Shown in pieces: positions 5,540 through 12,880 of a stretch of DNA of 17,548 bases. The translations under genes were made by a program, and so were the position numbers. Origin of the DNA: an uncultured Collinsella sp. (GTDB lineage: Bacteria; Actinomycetota; Coriobacteriia; Coriobacteriales; Coriobacteriaceae); assembly GCA_900549655.1 (NCBI GenBank), contig UROZ01000033.1:1-17548 (forward strand), written 5' to 3'. The notes below the pieces were generated by a model that searched no databases, had not been told where the DNA came from, and was given only the letters and a program-made list of their open reading frames with translations. Position 1 is the stretch's first letter; each line of letters begins with the position of its first letter.

Positions 5540-6841
5540 CTAGCGGATATGCGCGGGTTTTTCGCCCCAGTAGAAGCGGCAGAAGGCTCGTTTGCGCTTT
5601 TGGGGCTTGCCTACGAGCTCCATGGTTGCGATGGCTATGTCTTCGGCTGCGTGGGGGCGGCGTAGTACTTCGCCGTTGATGAGTAGGGCTTTGAGTGATT
5701 CAGGACGGTCGTGCAAGTGACGTAGGGTTACGATGAGTTCTCGTGCGGTGGTGACATGCATGCTGGCGCCCATGCCGGTGAGCATCGTGGTGTTGGCCTT
5801 TTCTTGACCGTATGATTTGCCCAGCAGGATCATCGGCAGATGCGCGCACAGGCACTCGGTGACCGTGAGTCCGCCCGATTTGAGGATTGCCAGGTCGCAG
5901 CCGTGCATGAGGGCCGCCATGTCGTCCACGTAGTCCAGAACCGTGACGTTTTCGAGCTTCATGGCGTCGAAGAGCGTCTTGAGACGGGTGGCGTATTCCT
6001 CATCCTTGCCCGGCAAAAAGACAAAGTGCATGTCCTCGAAGCTGCGCAGGAAGGGGAGTGTGCGGTCCATCTCCGCGCGAAAGCGAACGTACGGTTGAGG
6101 CAAACTGGCACCGGCCATCACCAACACAACGGTCTTGTCAGCGGGGAGATTGAACTTCTCGAGTTCTTCCTCGCGATTGTAGTTCGTATCAAACCCGGCG
6201 CGAATGGGGATGCCTGTAATGCGGATTTTGGTCTCGGGAACCTTACGGGGGCGAAGTGTCTCGGCCATAAATTCGTTGGCTACGCAGAACAGGTCGGTGT
6301 CCTTGTGGGGCCAAAAGCCTTCGACTTCATAGTCTGTTGGTACGCAGATGACCGGGTAATCGATACCCGTGATGACGCGGGCGCCCACAGCAACATTGGC
6401 TGCCGTAATGTGTGTTGCAACCACGGCCATGGGCCTGCGGGTGCGGACATAATCGTTGAAGGCGGGGAACATAATTCGCGACCATGCCGTGCCGCCACCC
6501 CAGAGCAGATGTCCCGTAAACGTATATCGCCAGGTTAGGTCATATATGGGGCGCGTGGCGCCGGTAAACGAAGCTGCTGTTTTATTACCATCGAACCTAA
6601 TGCGTCCAAAATCGAGGATATCCAGGACTTCGATCTCAACATCCTCAGGGATTCCCTTGGTGCCGCGGATAAGATCAAATGCTTGTGCAATCGCGTTGGC
6701 GGCGGCTTTGTGGCCCGATCCAACCGATGCGTGTACAATGGTTACTAGGGGTTTTTGTGCAGGTGAAACGGTCATTTGCTCCGGTTGGGGAGTGCTTTGC
6801 GTGGGCAGGGGAGCGTCGTTGCTCGTCTGCGTTTGATCCAT
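5540..6841 (-). CDS. MGDG-synthase-like glycosyltransferase (probable diacylglycerol glycosyltransferase)
   Basis: This 433-residue protein belongs to the GT28/MGDG synthase group, which includes Bacillus UgtP and plant MGD1. It probably transfers sugar from a UDP-sugar to diacylglycerol at the inner face of the membrane. The acceptor domain has HASVGSGHKAAANA at 37-50 (the family GxGHxxAA motif) and an ATHITAANVAVG segment near 142-153. The C-terminal GT-B donor domain has VMAGASLPQP (241-250), FLPGKDEE (275-282) and KSGGLTVTEC (321-330), the nucleotide-sugar loop. The frame is open further upstream, but ATG 6841 follows AAGGGGAG with good spacing and gives a sensible hydrophilic N-terminus. 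It diverges from trxB. The exact sugar and lipid acceptor cannot be read from sequence. Confidence 0.85.
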   Translation of the reverse strand: MDQTQTSNDAPLPTQSTPQPEQMTVSPAQKPLVTIVHASVGSGHKAAANAIAQAFDLIRGTKGIPEDVEIEVLDILDFGRIRFDGNKTAASFTGATRPIYDLTWRYTFTGHLLWGGGTAWSRIMFPAFNDYVRTRRPMAVVATHITAANVAVGARVITGIDYPVICVPTDYEVEGFWPHKDTDLFCVANEFMAETLRPRKVPETKIRITGIPIRAGFDTNYNREEELEKFNLPADKTVVLVMAGASLPQPYVRFRAEMDRTLPFLRSFEDMHFVFLPGKDEEYATRLKTLFDAMKLENVTVLDYVDDMAALMHGCDLAILKSGGLTVTECLCAHLPMILLGKSYGQEKANTTMLTGMGASMHVTTARELIVTLRHLHDRPESLKALLINGEVLRRPHAAEDIAIATMELVGKPQKRKRAFCRFYWGEKPAHIR

Positions 6842-6958
6842 CGATAACTCCCCTTCAGCTTTGATATGCGATTTATCATTGTAGTGCATGAGTGTCATGT
6901 CCACGTAAATTTGGGTATGAGCGCAAAGAACGCCAATCTTTCGACAGGAGGTCTCTTC

Positions 6959-7897
6959 ATGGCTACCCATCAGCCGATCGATGTTGCGATTATCGGTGGC
7001 GGCCCCGCGGGCTATGCTGCCGCCATTTACGCTGCGCGCTCCAGCCTAACGACGACCGTGATTGAACAGGGCATGTCGGGAGGGCAGATCGCCACAACCA
7101 ATGAGGTCGAGAACTATCCGGGCATTCCGCTCTTGAGTGGCGCCGAACTCGGCGAGCGTTTTCAGCAGCATGCAGAAGGCCTGGGAGCACAGGTTACATG
7201 GAGCATGGTTACGGGTATCGATTACGATGCCGATACAGCGCTGTTTACGGTGCATCACGATTTGGGCGATACGCTGGCCTCGAGCGTTATCGCTTGCATG
7301 GGTGCCACGCCGCGATCTGCTGGTTTTGTTGGCGAGGATACGTATCGCGGTCGTGGCGTTTCGTACTGCGCGACATGCGACGGCATGTTCTTTCGTGGCA
7401 AGCAGGTTTTTGTCATCGGCGGCGGCAATGCTGCCTGTGAGGAAGCCCTGTTCTTGTCAGAAATCGCCAGCAGCGTGACCATCGTCTTGCGCCGCGATCA
7501 GTTTCGGGCTCCCGATGGCGTGGTTCAAAAGGTGCTCGCAAAAGATAATATTTCAGTTAGGTACCGAACTAGTATTGTGGAACTATCGGGCGAAGCTATG
7601 CCAACGATGATCGCCTTTAAGGACAATGCATCCGGCGAGACTCATACCGAGTCATTTGAGCCCGGCTCGTTTGGCATCTTTGTCTTTACCGGAACGCAAC
7701 CCCATACCGAGCTTGTTGAGCATCTAGTCGATCTGGCGCCTGATGGCGGCATTTTGACTGATGAATCCATGGCGACCCGCACGCCAGGTCTATTTGCTGC
7801 TGGCGATATCCGTTCCAAGCGTTTACGCCAAGTTGTGACCGCCGTTTCTGATGGAGCCATAGCGGCAACCAGCGCATACACATTTCTTCGTGGATAA
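6959..7897 (+). CDS. trxB: Thioredoxin reductase (FAD/NAD(P)-binding)
   Basis: Thioredoxin reductase passes electrons from NADPH through FAD to thioredoxin, feeding ribonucleotide reductase and oxidative-stress repair. The 312-residue protein has the FAD Rossmann motif IIGGGPAGYAAAIYAAR (11-27), GGQIATTNEVENYPG (41-55), the redox centre CATCD with Cys137 and Cys140, the pyridine-nucleotide motif VIGGGNAACEEA and RRDQFRA, and the C-terminal FAD motif AAGDIRSKRLRQVVTAVSDG. All are standard for the low-molecular-weight class. The open frame begins at 6866, but ATG 6959 has a perfect AGGAGG seven bases upstream and gives the usual length. It is single, with a terminator 45 bp downstream. No clear sigma-A promoter was found in the 117-bp gap before it. 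Confidence 0.95.
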   Translation: MATHQPIDVAIIGGGPAGYAAAIYAARSSLTTTVIEQGMSGGQIATTNEVENYPGIPLLSGAELGERFQQHAEGLGAQVTWSMVTGIDYDADTALFTVHHDLGDTLASSVIACMGATPRSAGFVGEDTYRGRGVSYCATCDGMFFRGKQVFVIGGGNAACEEALFLSEIASSVTIVLRRDQFRAPDGVVQKVLAKDNISVRYRTSIVELSGEAMPTMIAFKDNASGETHTESFEPGSFGIFVFTGTQPHTELVEHLVDLAPDGGILTDESMATRTPGLFAAGDIRSKRLRQVVTAVSDGAIAATSAYTFLRG

Positions 7898-7941
7898 GTA
7901 CGATAATATATCTTATGTAAGGTTGTTATCAATTATCTAAA

Positions 7942-7982
7942 TGGTGGGACGATGCATCAGTGCGTTGTCCCACCAATTTTCT
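7942..7982 (+). terminator. Rho-independent terminator of trxB
   Basis: TGGTGGGAC (7942-7950) pairs with GTCCCACCA (7966-7974), followed by ATTTTCTT. It lies between trxB and the DUF1836 gene and rules out start codons for the latter at 7952. Confidence 0.78.
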
Positions 7983-8050
7983 TGCCTGCTATGTGGTATG
8001 CAAAACTAGATAACGTAGAATACAATATAGAAAATGAACGGAGTACCTTT

Positions 8051-8662
8051 ATGAACCACGTTAAACACGTTATTCCGATGTCTGATTCGTCGGTCAGCAT
8101 TAAGCCTGAGGATATTCAGCCTACTGTGTTGCCCGATGCATTTATTCAGTCCGATATCGTACGCAAACTCAATACGTTGAGTCTGCCGCGCTATGACCAG
8201 TTGCCCAATGTGACGCTCTACCGCGACCAGGTCATTGAGTATGTTGCGCTGTGGATGGAGCCGCTGTCCCTTTGCGTTGAGCAGCCTATCATTACGCCAT
8301 CGATGATCAATAACTACGTAAAGGTCGGCCTAGTGCCTGCTCCGGTCAAAAAGCAATATGGCCGCGAGCAGATTGCCCGCCTGATTGCTATCTGCATCTT
8401 TAAGCAGGTGCTACCTATTGCTGCGGTACAGGCACTCTTTAACATTCAGCGTTTGAGCTACGATGCCCCGACGGCCTTTGATTATGTGGTCGATCAGCTC
8501 GAGGCATCGATTCGTTCGGCGTTTTCTGTCGAGCAGACGCCGGTTCCCGATACGGCGCATCAGGTAACGCGTGAGTCGCTGCTTGTGCGCAGCGCGGTAT
8601 CGTCCTTCGTTTCGAAGGCGTACCTGATGAGCTATCTCAAGTTCAACGGGTTTAATAGCTAG
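8051..8662 (+). CDS. DUF1836 domain protein
   Basis: The 203-residue soluble protein matches the DUF1836 family as I know it. Recognisable parts are LPRYDQLPNVTLYRDQVIEYV (about 45-65), ITPSMINNYVKVGLVPAPVKKQYGREQIARL (about 81-111) and a following helix IFKQVLPIAAVQALF. The central section looks like a MerR-type winged helix (MINNYVKVGLV, then an arm and YGREQIARL), so DNA binding is plausible, but the family has no established function to my knowledge. I chose ATG 8051, preceded by AACGGAG, over the open-frame ATG 7952, which lies inside the trxB terminator. A possible -10 TACAAT (8021-8026) has no good -35. The gene is flanked by terminators and so is monocistronic. Confidence 0.8.
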   Translation: MNHVKHVIPMSDSSVSIKPEDIQPTVLPDAFIQSDIVRKLNTLSLPRYDQLPNVTLYRDQVIEYVALWMEPLSLCVEQPIITPSMINNYVKVGLVPAPVKKQYGREQIARLIAICIFKQVLPIAAVQALFNIQRLSYDAPTAFDYVVDQLEASIRSAFSVEQTPVPDTAHQVTRESLLVRSAVSSFVSKAYLMSYLKFNGFNS

Positions 8663-8674
8663 TCGACGTATAAA

Positions 8675-8726
8675 ACGGGCGGGATAAAGAGGCATCTGTC
8701 GCTTTGTCCCGCCCGTATTTTTGCTT
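8675..8726. terminator. Bidirectional terminator between DUF1836 and degV
   Basis: Fifteen-base arms (8675-8689 and 8702-8716, ACGGGCGGGATAAAG / CTTTGTCCCGCCCGT) have a single U-G pair and a 12-base loop. ATTTTTGCTT follows on the + strand and TTTTATACG on the minus strand. It can therefore end both converging genes. Confidence 0.88.
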
Positions 8727-8735
8727 GGTTGGACT

Positions 8736-9602
8736 TTATTTGCCCGAAGCTACGCCCATGCCGTAGCCGATGATGAGGCCGTGCATCTCGGCGTAATAGG
8801 AATCCAGGCCGTTGCAGGGCATGATGATGGTCTTGGAGCCGGGCCAATGCTCGACTATGCGGTCAGTAAGCGCCTGGGCTCCAGCTTCGTTCTCAACGTG
8901 ATCGATGACGACCTCACCGCCCGTAAAGCCCTCGGCTTCCATAGTGTCGATGATCTTGTTGAGCATCTTCTTTTCGCCTCGCGTGTGCCCCACGAGTTCG
9001 ATTTTACCGGCCTCACTCGCCGTGCCCAAAATGCGGATATTGAGCTTGTCGGCAATAACGCCGGCTGCCTTAGGGATACGTCCGGCTTTGGCGAGGTTTT
9101 CGTAATTGCACAAGCTGAAGAGGATTTTGCTGTTCTGCTCAAGGCTATCGAAGTATGCGCAAGCTTCCTCGAATGAGACATCCGGATTGCTTGCAAGATA
9201 GCGGTCGAACAACAGGAAAATGAGGTCCATTTTGCCGCCAGCTGCGCGCGAATTGACTAGATGAATCTGCCGGTCGGGCTCCTCGGCAAGAACCATATCG
9301 CGAGCCGTGGCTGCCGCGTTGTAGCTGCCCGACACGCCCTCAGAGATCGGCATGCAGATGGTCTTGTCTGCCAATTTGAAGAGCTCGGCCCACTCCCCTA
9401 CGCTGGGACAAGCGCTCGAAGAAGCGTTCGTCTCCGCCTGAACAGCGCAGTTGAGCTCATGAACATCGAGCGAAAGGTCATCGACGAATTCACGCTCCCC
9501 CACTCGAATTTTGAGGGGTGCAAATGCAAAGGTGGTATGAAGCGCGGTCGGTTGCCAATCGCGGAGGTTGCAGCTTGAATCGGAGATAAGTGCCCAGCTC
9601 AT
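8736..9602 (-). CDS. DegV family fatty-acid-binding protein (FakB-type)
   Basis: DegV proteins bind a single fatty acid; those called FakB present it to the kinase FakA to make acyl-phosphate for phospholipid synthesis. The 288-residue product has the two-domain DegV layout: ALISDSSCNLRDW at the N-terminus, SSACPSVGEWAELF (about 62-75, the family TSxPS region), CMPISEGVSGSYNAA (83-97), HLVNSRAAGG, and the LCNYENLAKAGRIPKA segment. The sequence is somewhat diverged, for example SSACPS in place of the usual TSQPS. ATG 9602 follows AAAGGA and gives the standard start. No FakA gene lies nearby, so the partner is assumed to be elsewhere. A palindrome overlaps the likely -10 box upstream. Confidence 0.88.
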   Translation of the reverse strand: MSWALISDSSCNLRDWQPTALHTTFAFAPLKIRVGEREFVDDLSLDVHELNCAVQAETNASSSACPSVGEWAELFKLADKTICMPISEGVSGSYNAAATARDMVLAEEPDRQIHLVNSRAAGGKMDLIFLLFDRYLASNPDVSFEEACAYFDSLEQNSKILFSLCNYENLAKAGRIPKAAGVIADKLNIRILGTASEAGKIELVGHTRGEKKMLNKIIDTMEAEGFTGGEVVIDHVENEAGAQALTDRIVEHWPGSKTIIMPCNGLDSYYAEMHGLIIGYGMGVASGK

Positions 9603-9615
9603 AGAGGGTCCTTTC

Positions 9616-9637
9616 TAATTGTTCCCTAACAATTATA
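9616..9637 (-). promoter_or_regulatory. -10 element and overlapping palindromic operator of the degV gene
   Basis: On the minus strand TATAAT (9637-9632) lies about 30 bp before the degV-family ATG. Overlapping it is the perfect inverted repeat TAATTGTT-CCCT-AACAATTA (9616-9635). A palindrome covering the -10 and start region is typical of a repressor site. No -35 match of quality is present, and the regulator is unknown. Confidence 0.5.
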
Positions 9638-9657
9638 GCCTTCTTGCAGACCGATTG

Positions 9658-9692
9658 GGCCGCTATCTAGTATTCAAAACTAGATAGCGGCC
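9658..9692. other. 14-bp perfect hairpin without a T-run
   Basis: GGCCGCTATCTAGT (9658-9671) and ACTAGATAGCGGCC (9679-9692) are perfect inverted arms with loop ATTCAAA. It lies in the gap between the NlpC/P60 gene and degV, just beyond the terminator at 9701-9743. Neither side carries a T-run, so it is not a standard intrinsic terminator. It may be a back-up stop, an RNA-stability element or a protein-binding palindrome. Confidence 0.55.
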
Positions 9693-9700
9693 TGCACGAA

Positions 9701-9743
9701 TGGCAAAAGAATGGACCCCATGACTCAAAGCCATGAGGTCCAT
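9701..9743 (-). terminator. Terminator of the NlpC/P60 gene
   Basis: On the minus strand ATGGACCTCATG (9743-9732) pairs with CATGGGGTCCAT (9722-9711), one mismatch, followed by TCTTTTGCC. It begins 24 bp after the stop codon of the NlpC/P60 gene. Confidence 0.72.
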
Positions 9744-9766
9744 ATCCGTTTGCTTTATCTGAATAC

Positions 9767-10894
9767 TTAGTAACGCACGAAGATATAGTTGTTGTTCATG
9801 CCGGCGGCAACGGAGCTGATGATAACACCCGTGTTGTAGTCGGAAGCATGAATCATCTGGCCACCACCGATGTAAATGCCGGTGTGGTACGAGTTGACCA
9901 CAACGTCACCGGGCTGCGGATCGGACACACGCGTCCAGCCCATAAAGGTACCCGTGGTGCCCAGGCGGCAATAGCGACCAGTGAGGCAATAGCTAACAAA
10001 ACCAGAGCAGTCGAAGCTGTTCGGGCCAATTCCGCCCCAGGAATAAGCACAACCAAGCTTGCTGTATGCACGCGAGACAACAGAACCGCCATCGACGGAC
10101 TGGCTCGGAGCAGAAGGCGTCGGAGCCGGAGCAGGCGTAGAGGGCTGCGGCGTCGGAGCAGGTGCCGGCGTAGGAGCCGGAGTGTTGCCGCCCTGGTTGT
10201 TGTTATTGCTGGTCTGACCACCGTTGTTGGTGTTCTCGGTCGTACCGGCAGTCTCGTTGCTCACCGTGGCCTTCTCGGCGGTGCTGGCGTTGATGCCGGC
10301 CTGCAGCGCGGCGTTGGCCTCGGCCTCTGCGGCAAGCTCGGCCTGCAGCTGCGAATCCAAGGAGTTTACGACGTTCTGTGCTTCAGCCTGCTGGGCGTTA
10401 AGCTCGTCGACCTTCTTTTGCGTGGTGGCGACGTTCTTCTCCTGCTCGGCCTGCTTATCGGTGAGCTGCTGCTTAAGCTCCTTGACCTCTTGAATGGTCT
10501 GAGCCTGCTTATCGGAAACTTTGCCGTAGTAGAACAAACGGTTGAGCATATCGCTCAGGTCATCGACACCCGTCAGAACCTGAAGTAGGCTCAGGCCGCC
10601 GGTTTTGTACTCGCCGGCGACATAGGTCGACAGCTTGGACTGACCATCGGCGATCTCCTGCTGCTTTTGCGTGATCTCGCCAGCAGTCTGATCGAGCGCC
10701 TGCGTCTGCGTGGCGAGCTCATCGTAAATCTGCTGGGTTTGGGTACCGATCTGCTCGAGCTTAGTACGAGCAGCGGCAAGGTCGGATGCGGTATCGGCGT
10801 AGGCAGGAGCCGCGAGGCCCAAGCCCAAAACACAAGCGAGGGTTGCCGTAGCAGCGCAGCGTGCCATGTTTTTATGCGTGTTTGCTGTGCGCAT
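9767..10894 (-). CDS. Secreted coiled-coil NlpC/P60 peptidoglycan hydrolase
   Basis: This is a cell-wall endopeptidase of 375 residues, of the type that cuts peptide stems to separate daughter cells. A signal peptide (about 1-33) ends AAPAYA before DTASDL. A long coiled coil at about 35-195 (PcsB/RipA-like N-terminal domain) is rich in Gln, Glu, Lys and Ala. It is followed by an Asn/Gly-rich stretch (about 222-237) and a Pro-Ala-Thr linker (238-263). The NlpC/P60 domain (about 268-375) has catalytic Cys296 in NSFDCSGFVSYC, His337 in YHTGIYIGGG and His349 as the likely third residue. The coiled coil in this class often masks the catalytic domain until an FtsEX-like partner relieves it; that role is inferred. 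AAAGGAAG precedes the ATG. apt ends 32 bp upstream. Confidence 0.92.
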   Translation of the reverse strand: MRTANTHKNMARCAATATLACVLGLGLAAPAYADTASDLAAARTKLEQIGTQTQQIYDELATQTQALDQTAGEITQKQQEIADGQSKLSTYVAGEYKTGGLSLLQVLTGVDDLSDMLNRLFYYGKVSDKQAQTIQEVKELKQQLTDKQAEQEKNVATTQKKVDELNAQQAEAQNVVNSLDSQLQAELAAEAEANAALQAGINASTAEKATVSNETAGTTENTNNGGQTSNNNNQGGNTPAPTPAPAPTPQPSTPAPAPTPSAPSQSVDGGSVVSRAYSKLGCAYSWGGIGPNSFDCSGFVSYCLTGRYCRLGTTGTFMGWTRVSDPQPGDVVVNSYHTGIYIGGGQMIHASDYNTGVIISSVAAGMNNNYIFVRY

Positions 10895-10926
10895 GTAGCT
10901 TCCTTTCCAGTAACTAAGGGTAACGG

Positions 10927-11457
10927 CTAGTCCACCGTCACCAGGCTAAAGAGCTCCACATCGTCATCAGACGGCGTGAGCTTCTCGCGCGGGTTGAGAA
11001 ACGCAAGCTCAAGGATACAACCGTAACCGATAAGCTTTGCGCCCATATCTCGCACCAGTTTACCTGTTGCCTCGACGGTTCCGCCCGTCGCGATCAAGTC
11101 GTCCAGAATCAACACGGTATCTTTAGAGCTGATAGCGTCGGCATGGATCTCAATTGAATCGGTGCCGTACTCGAGCTCGTAGCTCTGGCTTACGGTCTCG
11201 CGCGGTAGCTTGCCAGGTTTACGTGCGGGAACAAAGCCGGCGCCAAGGGCTACAGCTACCGGTACGCCAACCATAAAGCCGCGAGCCTCGGGACCCACGA
11301 CCTTGGTGATGCCCATGCCGGCAAAGTGCTCGGCGAGGGCATCGGTCATGGCTTTGAGTGCCTCGGGATTGCCAAAGAGCGGCGTGATGTCTTTAAAGAC
11401 GACTCCGGGCTCGGGATAGTCGGGGATGTCGACGATTTGAGATTCGAAGTCGTACAT
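10927..11457 (-). CDS. apt: Adenine phosphoribosyltransferase
   Basis: Apt salvages adenine by joining it to PRPP to give AMP and pyrophosphate. The 176-residue product starts MYDFESQIVDIPDYPEPGVVFKDITPLF, the typical N-terminus, and carries VGPEARGFMVGVPVA (about 54-68), VPARKPGKLP (76-85) and the PRPP loop LILDDLIATGGT (about 116-127). An ATG five codons earlier is in frame, but the Shine-Dalgarno GAAAGG lies between the two, so 11457 is the better start. It is 40 bp downstream of the MerR gene and probably the last or next-to-last gene of the pgsA-FHA-MerR unit. In many bacteria apt sits near relA; it does not here. Confidence 0.95.
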   Translation of the reverse strand: MYDFESQIVDIPDYPEPGVVFKDITPLFGNPEALKAMTDALAEHFAGMGITKVVGPEARGFMVGVPVAVALGAGFVPARKPGKLPRETVSQSYELEYGTDSIEIHADAISSKDTVLILDDLIATGGTVEATGKLVRDMGAKLIGYGCILELAFLNPREKLTPSDDDVELFSLVTVD

Positions 11458-11497
11458 TGTATGACCTTTCAATGGGTTGCCGGATAAGCGGCAGCTG

Positions 11498-12376
11498 TTA
11501 TTTGCCCGCGGTGGCGGTTCCGGTTTGCGAAGGGGCGACGACCTTGAGCGGCTTTACGAGAGAATCCTCGTGTGAAGCCGGCGCAGCTATCTCTTCGTTT
11601 TTGGCCTTGGTGGACTCGGAGCGAGTGATTTCCTCATCGAGTGCATCGATGTCGGCGTCCTCGACCACGGCGTTGAGCGACTCAAAAACGCGGTTCTTGA
11701 GCAGCGCGGTGTGCACGCCCTCCGTCAGGTCGTGAAGCTTCTTAAACGCACGTTCGAGCTTGGCATCGCGCTCGTCATCGGAGGTATCCATGCCGAGCAT
11801 ACTCACGAGCACCTGCTCAAACATCGAGGACTCGCGGTTGGCGGAAGACACGTATTGACGCAGGTTGCGCGGCTCGATATGGAAGCGTGACAGCTCGGAG
11901 CAGTAGCGGATGATCGGGAAATCGCGACCATCGACGAGCTCACGATTCTGCGGACTCTTGATGATGCGAATGAGGTCGTTCTCGGCGAGCGAGCGGATAA
12001 ACGAAATCTCGACGCCCAGCATATCGGGAATGGTCTCGATGGGATGCAGCTTTTGCTTAGTCTCCTTGGGCTCCGTCTTGAGCGGAACATCGGACAGCAA
12101 GCCCACCTCGTAGGCGAGCGTTGACAGGTCCGTGGCGTTTTCCAAGCGCTGCTTAATTACGTTGAGCGGCATATAGCGGGTCTTCTGCAGGTGCAGAATG
12201 ACCTCCAGACGATCAACGTCCTCTTTGGAGTACTGACGGTATCCCTTAGGCGTACGATGAGGGGTAATGAGCCCCTCATCCTCTAGAAATCTAATTTTTG
12301 AGTTCGAAAGATCGGGGTATGCGCCTCGAAGAAGGTTGACGACTTGGCCGATACTCAGATAGTTGCGTTCGGCCAT
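11498..12376 (-). CDS. MerR-family regulator, FtsR-like
   Basis: The 292-residue protein has a MerR winged helix at its N-terminus: LSIGQVVNLL (7-16), LSNSKIRFLEDEGLITPHRTPKGYRQYSKEDVDRL (about 23-57) and a following helix. A long middle section and an acidic C-terminal tail follow. It has no Cys-rich metal site, so it is not a metal sensor. Its place directly after an FHA protein matches mycobacterial Rv1827 (GarA)-Rv1828 and corynebacterial FtsR, an activator of ftsZ. I infer an FtsR-type role in cell division or growth; the target genes are not visible here. Its ATG is 3 bp after the FHA stop codon, indicating coupling. The C-terminal 40 residues are low in complexity and look disordered. 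Confidence 0.85.
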   Translation of the reverse strand: MAERNYLSIGQVVNLLRGAYPDLSNSKIRFLEDEGLITPHRTPKGYRQYSKEDVDRLEVILHLQKTRYMPLNVIKQRLENATDLSTLAYEVGLLSDVPLKTEPKETKQKLHPIETIPDMLGVEISFIRSLAENDLIRIIKSPQNRELVDGRDFPIIRYCSELSRFHIEPRNLRQYVSSANRESSMFEQVLVSMLGMDTSDDERDAKLERAFKKLHDLTEGVHTALLKNRVFESLNAVVEDADIDALDEEITRSESTKAKNEEIAAPASHEDSLVKPLKVVAPSQTGTATAGK

Positions 12377-12379
12377 GCC

Positions 12380-12814
12380 CTACTCACCGGTTTCGATGCG
12401 CTCCGGCGTGCTCTCGTGGTAGATGAGCGTAAACGTACCGATCTGGACGGAAGAACCGTCGTGCAGCGGGGCGGCATTGACGATGGCACCGTCGACCCAG
12501 GTGCCATTGAGCGAGCCCAAGTCCTCGATGCGAGCGCCGAGGCCCTCGCGAATAATGCGGGCGTGGCTGCGCGAAACGGTCATGTCATTGAGGAAGATGC
12601 CGTTCGCAGGATCGCGGCCGATGGTGGTCACGTCGTCCTCGAGCTCAAAGGCGGCACCAGTCTGCGGACCCTTGACGATGGACAGAACGGGAGCGGTGAT
12701 GCGCACGTTGGCCATAAGGTCGGGAACGGTGACGTCGCTTGAAGGCACGCGGAATACGCAGGTAGCGCCAGCAGTCTTATCATTCTGAGGCATATTGTTA
12801 ACCATGTTGTCCAT
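12380..12814 (-). CDS. FHA-domain signalling protein, GarA-like
   Basis: FHA domains bind phosphothreonine. This 144-residue protein has a short N-terminal tail and one FHA domain (about 41-133). The binding residues are conserved: TTIGRDP with Arg67, TVSRSHARI with Ser81 and His84, and SLNGTWVDG with Asn103. The tail contains GATCVFRVP (16-24), resembling the ETTSVFRA motif of mycobacterial GarA, whose threonines are phosphorylated by PknB or PknG; Thr18 aligns with one of them. GarA controls 2-oxoglutarate and glutamate metabolism. Whether this protein does so is unknown. ATG 12814 follows AGGGG; the frame is open a little further upstream without a good site. pgsA lies 66 bp upstream. Confidence 0.87.
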   Translation of the reverse strand: MDNMVNNMPQNDKTAGATCVFRVPSSDVTVPDLMANVRITAPVLSIVKGPQTGAAFELEDDVTTIGRDPANGIFLNDMTVSRSHARIIREGLGARIEDLGSLNGTWVDGAIVNAAPLHDGSSVQIGTFTLIYHESTPERIETGE

Positions 12815-12880
12815 GACAACCCCTAACTTATCGCGGACGTGCCGCAAATAATGAACCGTACGTAATCATACCCCAACGAA

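Noticed and set aside
5840..6538. A 232-codon plus-strand frame inside the glycosyltransferase gene
   Set aside because: The opposite strand encodes a full GT28-type protein with its motifs; this frame has none.
9848..10588. A 246-codon plus-strand frame inside the NlpC/P60 gene
   Set aside because: It is Arg- and Leu-rich low-complexity sequence opposite the coiled coil and Pro-rich linker of a clear hydrolase.
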